Of a stretch of DNA of 64,000 bases, positions 55,557 to 64,000 are shown in pieces. Below the pieces are notes generated by a model that was not told the origin of the DNA, made no database searches, and saw only the letters and a list, made by a program, of their open reading frames with translations. The position numbers and the translations under genes were made by a program. The stretch is from Onchidella celtica (Eukaryota > Mollusca > Gastropoda > Systellommatophora > Onchidiidae): assembly GCA_963931925.1 (NCBI GenBank), contig OZ007569.1, positions 4,636,007-4,700,006 on the forward strand. Direction: 5' to 3'. Position 1 is the stretch's first letter; each line of letters begins with the position of its first letter.

Positions 55557-57717
55557 ACAGAATGTGATTTTTGCCCTTGTCCCCCCTCTCGTATGTACCC
55601 GTTTCAATCATCAGCCAAGTCGCGGAGAAGAAACAAAAGTTTCAAAAGAAGAGTTGAAATAACAAAATATTCAAAATCACCATTTCAGTTGCTAGGCTGT
55701 AACTGAGGACGTCCAAACTTTAAAAACCGCTTATCTCAGTGACACTTTTAACAATGGTGGTTTTTCCCTTCTGATCTTCCAATGCTACAGAGAATACACA
55801 TACTATAGAAAAAGCCACTTTGGTTACTAAAAAAAAGGTTTTTTGTTTACCTTTTTTTTTAACGAAGAGCTTGAAATGACCCAGGGTGGTGACAATACTT
55901 ACTTTGTTATGGAACAAAAATAATTGCCTTGACTGAAATAGGCCAAATATGGTGAAAACAGACCATGGACAATTTTAATAATGCCTCAGAACGATATGAC
56001 AAGACGGTTGTCATTGTCAAAATTCAAGTCCTTCCTGAACTTCAGTAGTCTTTCAGAATAAAAACACGTGTCTGTAAAGGAACGAAAAAAAAAAAAATCC
56101 CTTCATTTCTCGGCAACAGCTATAGCCGTGTGCACAATCCAAAACTGAATGTGTTGTAGGTTACCTGTGTTAACTAGCCGCTGAGAGCATCCAAAGTCAG
56201 GCACAAAAGATGCAGAAAACAAGAGAAAGAGATGAAGCAGAGAAAGGAAAACACAGGAAAGACGAAGTTGATGAAGATGAAGGTTAAACAATCAACAGTG
56301 TCGTTGTCTTTTTTCTCTTCTACTACTCAAACTTCTTCTATCTACTCATCGATGTCGCTGTGTGAGAAGACTTCTGGCAGATTCATAACTTAGGCACACG
56401 TCTTAATATTTTGATATTGAAAACTACACTACCTTTTTCAGGAATGTTCTAATTTAAACTAACAAGCTATATAATAGTAACACACAAACTGTGAATTAAC
56501 TCTCCAAGTCCTGTTACCTACTGATACACAGATACATCGAGTCTTTCAGATTTTTCATGGAACAAGTTTAGAATTCAGTCAGGTTTAGCTTGATAACTAA
56601 AAGCCGTGAGTCCTTTCAGTTAGTTTGACTCCGTTCTGAATGTTCAAAACCAAAGCATTCTAGTTTTTCTGGAATGTTATGAACCAATGTTAGCCTTAAA
56701 TCTGGAACCAGAATTTCGAAACGAAAGGGTTAAGGTATAATGAAGAGTGAATCCTTGCCTTATCACGGGTCCCACATGTGGTGAGTGTATGGCATTAGTT
56801 GCAGCTGAGCTGATAGTTGCTGTAACAAGGATCAACCCCCAGGTCTGGCCCGGGGAACAGCGCAAAGATCAAACTCAAGATGCCATCAAACATTGCGCAA
56901 TCGACAAGGTTGTGTTTGTGAATCTTTGCATTTTAAGAAGAGTACATAGGGCACGTGTGAGCCTTAATGCAGGGCCGTAGGAATATCCTTCCCTATTCTC
57001 AACTCTTTGCAGATATTATCGTGCAATCCTTTATATATTGAGGTCTTTGTTTTATGAGGATCTCTGGTCTGGGCATTTATACCTCCCTTTATTCTTCCTA
57101 TTGTTCTTGCTGCTTCTTTTCTTATTTTCTGTTGTTGTCTTCCCTGGCTTTCCTAGCCCTCAAAAGGGCTCCCATTTGGGTTTCTCTGTCCTGTTCTCGG
57201 TGCTGTTTCTTTTCTTTCTTTCTGGCTTGCTTTCTTGCTTACTAGCTCTCAAAACGGCTCCCCATCGGGCTGCTTTTTTCTTTAGTACAGTCCTCTGAGA
57301 TACAAGTTCACCTAGTACCACTCCACTGCCCCTCCCCCCCCCCCCAGGCGATGTAAAAGATTCTTGGTGCAGCAGTTCAGCCCCCTGGTGAGGACTCTGC
57401 ATGCCCACACTTGGCCAGCTCAATTTCCACACACAAAATCCTAGCCAGGCTACTGCACGATCTTGCATTAGCAAGGAATTCTTTGACAGAATACAGAAAG
57501 ATGATATTCACGACTTCTTATCTTCTGAGTGAGAGCCACTCTTGTCATTAAGTCCAACTTTAACGAGGGATGGTTTCAACGTGTACACTGATTTGTAGAC
57601 TTGAATCCACGGATTATCTGTTACAAGTGCCACTAAGTTTACCCACTGGAGAAATTTTAAGTTCGTTATGAACAACCCAACACATCCGCAGATTTAGTTG
57701 ATTCTGTGTGTAGGTCT
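55557..57717. other. Intergenic region with repeat R-related start
   Basis: About 55560-55690 resembles 45490-45620 (GTGATTTTTGCCCTTG versus GTGATTTTCGCCCTCA, both followed by CATCAGCC). The rest shows no gene. A C-run lies at about 57333-57345, and a possible SINE-like TGGGCATTTATACCTC near 57070. Confidence 0.4.
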
Positions 57718-57900
57718 TTATTTCAGGAGTTTTTCGTCATTAACCGAGAAGACTAGGTGTTCGATCCTACCTGCCATAGGATCAGGGACAGGATTTTTTT
57801 CCCCCGAAAAAAAATCCCAACATGCCTGCACCGCCTGGGGTTCGAACCCGGTGCTTTCGGCATGAGAGGCAAGCACCTTGCCTCTAGACCACTGTGCCTT
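57718..57900 (-). mobile_element. SINE S, copy 7 (partial)
   Basis: tRNA-like head with B box GGGTTCGAACCCC (minus strand reads GGTTCGAACCCCAGG) and central domain (TAACCGAGAAGACTAGGTG on the plus strand). The distal half is missing. Confidence 0.75.
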
Positions 57901-59193
57901 CATTTTAGTTGATTCTCTTAACATTCCTGCTAGGCTGTGAAATTATTTTTTAAGTCTTCGTAATTCTAACGACTAGGCAGTGAATTCCCTACTCCCCGGC
58001 AGTTCTCCCCTTCTCTATTCTTGTTCCCGTCTTTCCTCTGTTTTCTGTGTGGAAACAAATTCCTATTTTACATTATGTTTATCCGTCTGCGTCAAACAAG
58101 AATTACTATATAGCGACAAAAAAATTATATCGTTAACAGGAAACAGCAAACGAAAGAAGAAATCCATTAACTTTTGATGATAGCAGAAAGCCAAGAAATA
58201 CTCCCTAACTCAAGTTAATTCAAACAGTGTTGTGTAAAATACTTTTTGGGTCAGTTGGTTTAGGCACACTGCGCAAATTGCCAAATCAGGCCAGAGAATA
58301 CATTGTTATGTTGGCCAAAAGAATTTTGATTGGTTGTTTGGCTGCGCTATTAACACTTCATATCACACGGAGCACCGACGTATGCTTATTATATAACAAA
58401 CAGGCGTAAATGCCGCCCAGCTGAATTATCCGACTGTTTTCTTACTTACCTTTCGGGCAGTTCTGTGACTAAACGCAGTGAAAGCCAAAATATAAAAAAA
58501 ATATTTAAAAATTCCAAGTCGGCACAGTTCTTGTGATAATTGGTTTATGTTCCAGTGAAGCCGAAAAAAGTAACAGAAAGAAGAAGCGCCCCACTCTCTT
58601 TGGACCTCCCCCCTTTTCCTGTTTTTTTTTTTTTTAGTTTTGGGGGCCAAAGACTGGGGCCCCAGAGAAACAAAATGATAGTTGGACGGAGAGGTCATTA
58701 ACCTGAATACTACTTAACTGATGATTTTTTGGTCTACTTTGGCGAACTATGACTTTCTTCTTGCATTGTACGGTGTTTTGTCAGGGACTCCTGCAATAAC
58801 TGATCTCTCCCAATTTATCGTGTTAGCCCCTCTCGTCGACTTGGCCCTTATGTTATTCGTTCCTCATATTAGTTTACTGTGTGATGCAATATTGTCCGGG
58901 ATTTCTAGAACTTTCTTATGTTTGGCTGTTTGTCCTGACCCCTACCCTCAATTTACTCCCTCCACCCCCCCCCTCGCCCCACCCTCCCGCTACATACGGG
59001 CACGCACGCACGCACCATTAGTTTGCTGCGTGTTATATAAGTCATTGAATTTTCAGCTTGAATGGGTCACTTCGGCGCGCTCTTTGCATGAACCTGTCGG
59101 AGGGTTGGAAAGAGAGTTCCAGAGCAATCAGTTTGTAGACTGCAGGTCATTCAAAGGCTTTTAACTCTTTGTATGCCAATCACCAATACATCG
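57901..59193. other. Intergenic region
   Basis: No gene supported. Runs of T (58621-58635) and C (58966-58975) are present. An open frame at 58721-59164 has no recognisable domain. Confidence 0.35.
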
Positions 59194-59201
59194 GTTCTTC
59201 C

Positions 59202-59567
59202 GACAGACTAATAAATCAACCAGACTGGAAACACCAGCTTCGGGCTATGTCGTTTTTTACGGAATTTCCCGAGCGACGACTGTATAACCAACATGGCCGC
59301 CGCTCGGGAAATTCCCATTCTAGTTATATCTGCAGTAGAAATTTCTTTTCATTTGTCAAGATTGGTTGTACATGTATTAATTTCTTGCTGCGGAACCAAA
59401 CTTCCGCGTTCAGTAGGCGCGTCAAAATGGTGTCATTCAAAATTGTAGCTATGCTGAAGCGTCGATTCGCTACCTTAGACCTAATTTGGCGGATGATTCA
59501 TGACCTTTCGCTGTTTTGTGACGTCACACAATGGGATCATCCAGTCTGGGTACTTTATTAGTCTGTG
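59202..59567 (-). mobile_element. MITE family M, copy G (366 bp, perfect 8-bp TSD)
   Basis: Ends are GACAGACTAATAAATCAACC and ...TTATTAGTCTGTG, flanked by GTTCTTCC on both sides (59194-59201 and 59568-59575). The shared open frame runs through nearly the whole element in this copy. Confidence 0.9.
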
Positions 59568-59575
59568 GTTCTTCC

Positions 59576-60360
59576 ACTGCTCATGTGCGTGCCAATCACC
59601 GGTGTATCGGTGCACAAGAATGCTAGGTTATTTTGTTTTTGGGAAGAAAGAAAGACGACTTTCTATTAGTAGATGTTGCTGTAGTTAGTCTTTATTCATC
59701 CCCCCCCCCCTCCATTATTTTCCTCCTGTGTCAGCAAACATGGGAAAATTCATGGCACACAAAAAGTTATGCTGTTCCTTTGAAGCGACTTTTTGTAATT
59801 AAGTTTTTGATGAGAGCATTTTTTTTCGAAGTATTTACATTTCTATTACATCTTCCATGGCGACACCTACAATACAAATAGAAAGATTTATATTTATAAA
59901 ACACGAGCGTGTTCACTGAGCGCAAAAGACGCGCAGAAAGACCTGAAAACACCTTTCATGGGAACAAGCTTTTATAAGAAGTGACTGTTGTTTTTCTACT
60001 GCAAATAGTTTGGTTCCTTTTGCATCTATACATTTACATTTATTTGCAAGCAAAACTATACAGCACAGGTTTACAACCCCCTGCCCCCCCCCCCTCTCCT
60101 CACCCTTTCTAGTAACATTTCACAAAGGTTCTTTACCATGTCACTTCCTGTATACCTGTTATGGAGTTATTGATTTGTAGTATGTTTGTGTAATGATACG
60201 TAAGATATGTGTACCATGTCATGTGCTGTTAAACGCTCTGTGATGGAGAATTTCCTTCGTGGGATAGTAATATAATTCTTGTCTTATCTCAACTGTAAAA
60301 GCCCCTCTCCTTTCATTTCTTTATTTATGTATTTATTTAGGTTTTTATGTATTCATATAT
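59576..60360. other. Intergenic region
   Basis: No gene supported; C-runs at about 59700 and 60083. Confidence 0.35.
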
Positions 60361-60466
60361 GTATTTATGTATGTATGTATGTATGTATGTATGTATGTAT
60401 GTATGTATGTATGTATGTATGTATGTATGTATGTATGTATGTATGTATGTATGTATGTATGTATGT
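60361..60466. repeat. (TATG)n microsatellite, first block
   Basis: About 26 TATG units. Further blocks lie at 60556-60617, 60991-61010, 61089-61108, about 61187-61250 and 62397-62448, each separating LINE fragments. Confidence 0.97.
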
Positions 60467-60556
60467 GTTGTACAGCTGAAGATGGTTGAATATGTGATTA
60501 TGTAAATGGATGTATTCATTGCATGTAAAATCATATAGTCAATAAAGTTCTTGAAG
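60467..60556 (+). mobile_element. LINE 3' tail, subtype A, in the TATG array
   Basis: AATATGTGATTATG, then CATATAGTCAATAAAGTTCT and TGAAG directly joined to (TATG)n. It matches the 3' end of the element at 61251-62397, so it is a severely 5'-truncated copy with AATAAA just before the microsatellite tail. Confidence 0.75.
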
Positions 60557-60617
60557 TATGTATGTATGTATGTATGTATGTATCTATGTATATATGTATG
60601 TATGTATGTATGTATGT

Positions 60618-61010
60618 GAAATAATTCTTTTGATCTTTAGTTCATTAGGTCACGTCCACAAGAGAGTAAAAAGTGGACTATGTAAACTTGGCCTCAGTAA
60701 AATTGAAGCAAAATTTATAGCAAAATACTGCAGTGTTAGCAGTGGCATAGGCTCTTTTAATGTATGGAAGCTGAGAGCAAGAAAGTAGGACAGAGGTAGT
60801 TTAGCATAAAGTGAAATAATATTGTATCAACTCTAATATTTTACCAGAGAAGAAGATTTGGAGAGCAAGAATGAAAAGGGACCATAGCATGTATTTCCGC
60901 TTCTGTACAATGTGAAGTTTTGTTTTTTCCAATAGGATATTGTACGGGTACATTTGACATGTAATTCATGGAAATAAACAAATTTGATCTGTATGTATGT
61001 ATGTATGTAT
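60618..61010 (+). mobile_element. RLE-type LINE fragment, subtype B, with 3' UTR and TATG tail
   Basis: It begins directly after (TATG)n with coding sequence EIILLIFSSLGHVHKRVKSG...SGIGSFNVWKLRARK and a stop at 60786-60788. This is the C-terminus of the restriction-like endonuclease region also seen at 61251-62069 (KIIVFIVGSLGTVHNK...VIGSHRVWKKR). The 3' UTR ends TGGAAATAAACAAATTTGAT followed by CTG(TATG)n. Confidence 0.75.
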
Positions 61011-61250
61011 GTGAAGTATTGTTTTTCCAATAAGATATTGTACGGGTACATTTGACATGTATTTCATGGAAATAAACAAATTTGATCTGTATGTATGTAT
61101 GTATGTATGTGAAGTATTGTTTTTCCAATAAGATATTGTACGGGTACATTTGACATGTATTTCATGGAAATAAACAAATTTGATCTGTATGTTTGTATGT
61201 ATGTATGTATGTATGTATGTATGTATGTATGTATGTATGTATGTATGTAT
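61011..61250 (+). mobile_element. Two further tandem LINE 3' tails, subtype B (98-bp period)
   Basis: Segments starting GTGAAGTATTG at 61011 and 61109 repeat the last about 98 bp of the previous element (CAATAAGATATTGTACGGGT, then AAATAAACAAATTTGATCTG and TATG units). They are either tandem duplicates or successive truncated insertions into the TATG tail. Confidence 0.75.
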
Positions 61251-62069
61251 GATTGTTACACCTTATCGATAAATGACGGCAATGGTTCTATAATTCATAC
61301 CAGTGATATAAATAAAGTGTCTAAATTTCTAAAAAGTCAAAGAATACAAGATGATATCAATTACTGGCATAATCTAGAGCAACAAGGACAAATTGTTAAC
61401 AAAGTACATGCAAACATTCACTCATCATCCAGTACTGTTTTTAAAAATGCAAATATCATTAAATTTGCTATGAAAGGGAGATTACAATTGTTAGAAACAA
61501 ACGCAAACATGAACAAATACTACCCACTGTCCTTTCAAAGATCATGTCCCTTGTGTAATCAGCCTTATGACACCAACTCACATATACTTAATAGTTGCCA
61601 GAGATTTAAAGGTTTCTACACAGAGAGACACGACAAAATTGTAGACTTTTTATTTGAAAATATCAACAAAAAACTTGCAAGTGATCAGTGCATTATCAGT
61701 ACCAACAAATGTGTCAATGTTGAAAACAACATCCCCAACAAACCTGATATATTGATTATTGATGAGAAAGAGAAAATTGTGTTTATAGTGGAAGTCTCTG
61801 TTCCCTTTGATAGGTTTATTGATATTTGTTTTAATGAAAAATTTCTGAAGTATTTACCACTACATAATCATTTCAATGATATGGGATACACAAGTAAAAT
61901 CATTGTCTTTATTGTGGGTTCACTGGGGACAGTGCACAATAAGTCAGCATCAGGTTTGAAGTTGTTGGGTTTCACTAACAGTGAAATAAACCAGTTTTGT
62001 AAATTCATGAGTATCAGTGCTGTTATTGGGTCACACAGGGTCTGGAAGAAAAGATATCATTTAATCTAA
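61251..62069 (+). pseudogene. LINE C-terminus: zinc knuckle and restriction-like endonuclease
   Basis: An open frame of about 272 residues after the microsatellite. It has a zinc knuckle CPLCNQPYDTNSHILNSC (C-x2-C-x8-H-x4-C), then RHDKIVDFLFENI. The PD-(D/E)xK-type nuclease follows: KPDILIIDEKEKI, then VEVSVPFDRF. This combination characterises LINEs of the R2/R4/NeSL type that use a restriction-like endonuclease at the C-terminus. The reverse transcriptase is missing through 5' truncation; the retained part has no stop or frameshift until TAA at 62067-62069. The clade (R4/Dong-like is my guess) is not proven. Any Met in the upstream TATG-encoded stretch is not a true start. Confidence 0.85.
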
Positions 62070-62397
62070 TTCATCTCTAACAATATTTTGTCATATACAG
62101 CAGCTTTCAGTGGTGCATTCACTCCCTTTTTTCTTCGTTTTTTATCAGTCAAAAGGCTTTTATCAATGCAATGCATGTTGGTTATTCCATACACTATATT
62201 ACTACTATGCATTCTCATTACAATGCATGTTGGTTACTCCATACACTATATTAGTATTATACAGTTTCATTGTATTACACTATTTAAGTTGTTGGTATGC
62301 TTGTAAGCTGATATATTATGTTGAATATGTGATTATGCAATTGGATTGTTCATTGCATGTGAAAAATCATATAGTCAATAAAATTCTCGAAGTATGA
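61251..62397 (+). mobile_element. RLE-type LINE, 5'-truncated, subtype A
   Basis: A plus-strand element starting directly at the TATG block and ending AATAAAATTCTCGAAG at about 62396, followed by another TATG block. It retains the C-terminal zinc knuckle and endonuclease coding region and about 330 bp of 3' UTR. Microsatellite on both sides suggests insertion into TATG repeats. Confidence 0.85.
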
Positions 62398-62448
62398 ATG
62401 TATGTATGTATGTATGTATGTATGTATGTATGTATGTATGTATGTATG
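62398..62448. repeat. (TATG)n microsatellite at the LINE-LTR junction
   Basis: About 12 TATG units between the LINE 3' end and the LTR that starts TGTGATG. Confidence 0.95.
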
Positions 62449-63829
62449 TGTGATGTTTCCACTTTCTCTCACTAACTTTCTTCTGACACCAGCCGTGATG
62501 GGCACGGCACAAACACACTAAATAATCGACTATCTCTCTTCTATAAGTTATAACAAACGATATCTGTATTGCTTACATATATACAATAATTATTAATTCA
62601 TTCAATAATAATAGGAACATAGGTCATACAATTTCATGTGAATTTCGATGGAATGAAGTGATGCAAATCAGTACATGCTAATTAAATGGCTTCGTAATAT
62701 TCAATCTCTAGCACATTTTATAAAACACATGGGAACATTCAGCATAAGGAAACCTCTCCTTTAGGGGTGTATGGCGCTATCTGGGCACTGGTTCTTCCTC
62801 TCTACCCTGGCTTGACTGCGCAGTTAGATCAACAGGTATCGGCAGGTACCAATAGGTCGGGAAGCCAAGAAGCCACGATGTCGTTAATCAAAGTACAAGA
62901 AGTTGAGAAGCCAAGAAGGTGTTGTTCTTCCTCCTCTGTAGAAAAACAATCGCAAAGTCCTAATCTACTGCTGGAAGGCATGACTTCCATACTTACTCCA
63001 TGACGGATATTCATCATTAACACTTTTAACCGCTGACACTGTTATAAGTCAGGCTGCAGCTCCCATACTCCATAGGCTCCCATATAGGGAATAGAATAAA
63101 CGATCAATACAGTTTTAATGATATTTACACGTTCCCCACGAAGAATAACGCTCTCTCTAACGGACCCCATCCTATAAGGTTTCGTAACATATATATAACG
63201 GCGTTTCCGTGACTCTCTCAGAGGCAGTAGTTATACCAAAGTAAACCCACTAGATTTAGGTTCTACAATCATGAACATTAAGTAAAATACACATACATCG
63301 TACAATTAACTTACCACTCAGCAACAGCTCAAATGCCGACAAGATACCAAAGATACCACGCTCTGACAAAGGATGTTTGCGGGTTCCCTGACCTTCCCCA
63401 CTCACAAGACTAGTACAAAGTTACAGTTGCAGTTGTGGTCTCCTCTTCGGCACGAAGCTGGTGAGTGCTCTCAGCGGTCTGAAGTTGGAAGGAGCGTTCG
63501 GGGATTTATACCCAGTCAGGTAGCGTCCCAAGACGCCCACCGAGTGTGCATTAGTTATCCTAATAGCCACCCCCGTCGGCTCCACGTCAAATACTATTGA
63601 AACAGCTCTACCCCCCAAGCAATTCCCAGGTGATCTGATCGACAAGTACGGCGGTCAAGTAAACACCACCCTTTTCGGGTGTCAAAGCGCCACAGTCGCA
63701 TCCCATACTTTCCCCCTCTGGCCCACAACGACTCTGTCTCCCCGCCGTTAACTATCTTCCCACGCCAGTCATAGGCACAACATTATTATAACTACTAGTC
63801 ACACCTTGCCAATCCATCACCCTGTTACA
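62449..63829 (-). mobile_element. 3' LTR of a Ty3/Gypsy element (about 1381 bp)
   Basis: On the minus strand it starts TGTAACAGGGTG directly after a purine-rich tract and ends ...CATCACA at 62449, with TG...CA termini. A TATAAAT box is at 63504-63510. Internal coding sequence continues beyond it on the minus strand. The other LTR and the target duplication lie outside the window, so only the inner border is firm. Confidence 0.8.
63504..63510 (-). promoter_or_regulatory. TATA-like box of the Gypsy LTR
   Basis: TATAAAT on the minus strand (GGGTATAAATCCCC), about 320 bp into the LTR, consistent with the U3 promoter. Confidence 0.45.
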
Positions 63830-63842
63830 ATCGCCCCCACTT
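63830..63842 (-). promoter_or_regulatory. Polypurine tract of the Gypsy element
   Basis: The minus strand reads AAGTGGGGGCGAT immediately before the LTR start TGTAACA, the usual plus-strand priming site position. Confidence 0.7.
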
Positions 63843-63880
63843 AAGTCGATTTTCCCTGGCAAAATCGGCTAATAAAATTA

Positions 63881-64000
63881 TTAATCTACTGGTAATCTAG
63901 ATAGAGTGTCGGCCCATAGAGCGTCTCGCCCCCTGATGTTGCTGACTCGAAAGTTATATGGTTGCAGCGCCAGGTTCCATCTAGTTACCCTCGCGTTCTT
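63881..64000 (-). CDS. Ty3/Gypsy pol, C-terminal end of RNase H (partial)
   Basis: The last 39 codons of a frame entering from the window edge. They contain TRWNLALQPYNFRV and ADTLSRLPVD followed by TAA. This is the canonical end of Gypsy RNase H (the ADxLSR motif with the final catalytic Asp). In most Ty3/Gypsy elements the integrase follows here; in this element the frame stops and the polypurine tract begins 38 bp further on. Either integrase lies upstream of the reverse transcriptase, as in Gmr1-like elements, or it has been deleted. Confidence 0.85.
   Translation of the reverse strand, partial: KNARVTRWNLALQPYNFRVSNIRGRDALWADTLSRLPVD

Noticed and set aside
58721-59164. 147-codon open frame downstream of a T-run
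   Set aside because: No domain recognised, it runs through low-complexity proline and histidine stretches, and nothing supports transcription.

Overview
The window looks like a repeat-rich animal genome, most probably a gastropod or other lophotrochozoan. Evidence: split genes with GT-AG introns, a long LDLa/LRR seven-helix receptor resembling the Lymnaea GRL101 group, several LINE lineages, tRNA-derived SINEs, MITEs and long simple-sequence arrays. There is no bacterial operon structure. The species call is inference; the eukaryotic nature is seen directly.

Only two host protein genes can be supported. Gene 1 (765-4616, +) is an uninterrupted 1283-residue receptor: signal peptide, vWA-like domain, C-type-lectin-like domain, LDLa/Cys-rich block, leucine-rich repeats, Cys-rich hinge and an LGR-type rhodopsin-family 7TM domain. 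Gene 2 (19413-26979, +) is a complete seven-exon short-chain dehydrogenase of 257 residues resembling 15-hydroxyprostaglandin dehydrogenase. All its splice junctions and phases can be read, and its introns are full of repeats. The two genes show no obvious functional link.

The rest is mobile and tandem DNA. 7.1-9.1 kb: an ACCA-type array split by a solo LTR. 9.3-11 kb: a MITE, degenerate repeats and a foldback. 12.6-13 kb: a LINE tail. 15.8-19.1 kb: a nearly intact RNase H LINE inside a 25-bp minisatellite. 24-26 kb: LINE tails and SINEs within gene 2. 27.8 and 35.7 kb: two THAP-bearing P-like elements. 38.1-38.8 kb: a TCTA array. 40-42 kb: SINE remnants, a 37-bp palindromic minisatellite and a hAT-like MITE nested in a SINE. 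45.8-49.2 kb: a LINE split by a solo LTR, next to a Harbinger derivative. 50.5-55 kb: one MITE copy split by a near full-length LINE. 60.3-62.4 kb: a head-to-tail chain of endonuclease-domain LINE fragments in TATG microsatellites. 62.4-64 kb: the 3' LTR and pol end of a Ty3/Gypsy element on the minus strand.

The most useful observations are target-site duplications that date nested insertions, a minisatellite apparently derived from the exon 3 splice acceptor of gene 2, the chain of TATG-targeted LINE fragments, a Gypsy pol that ends after RNase H, and the composite ectodomain of the intronless receptor. No complete new multi-gene system was found.
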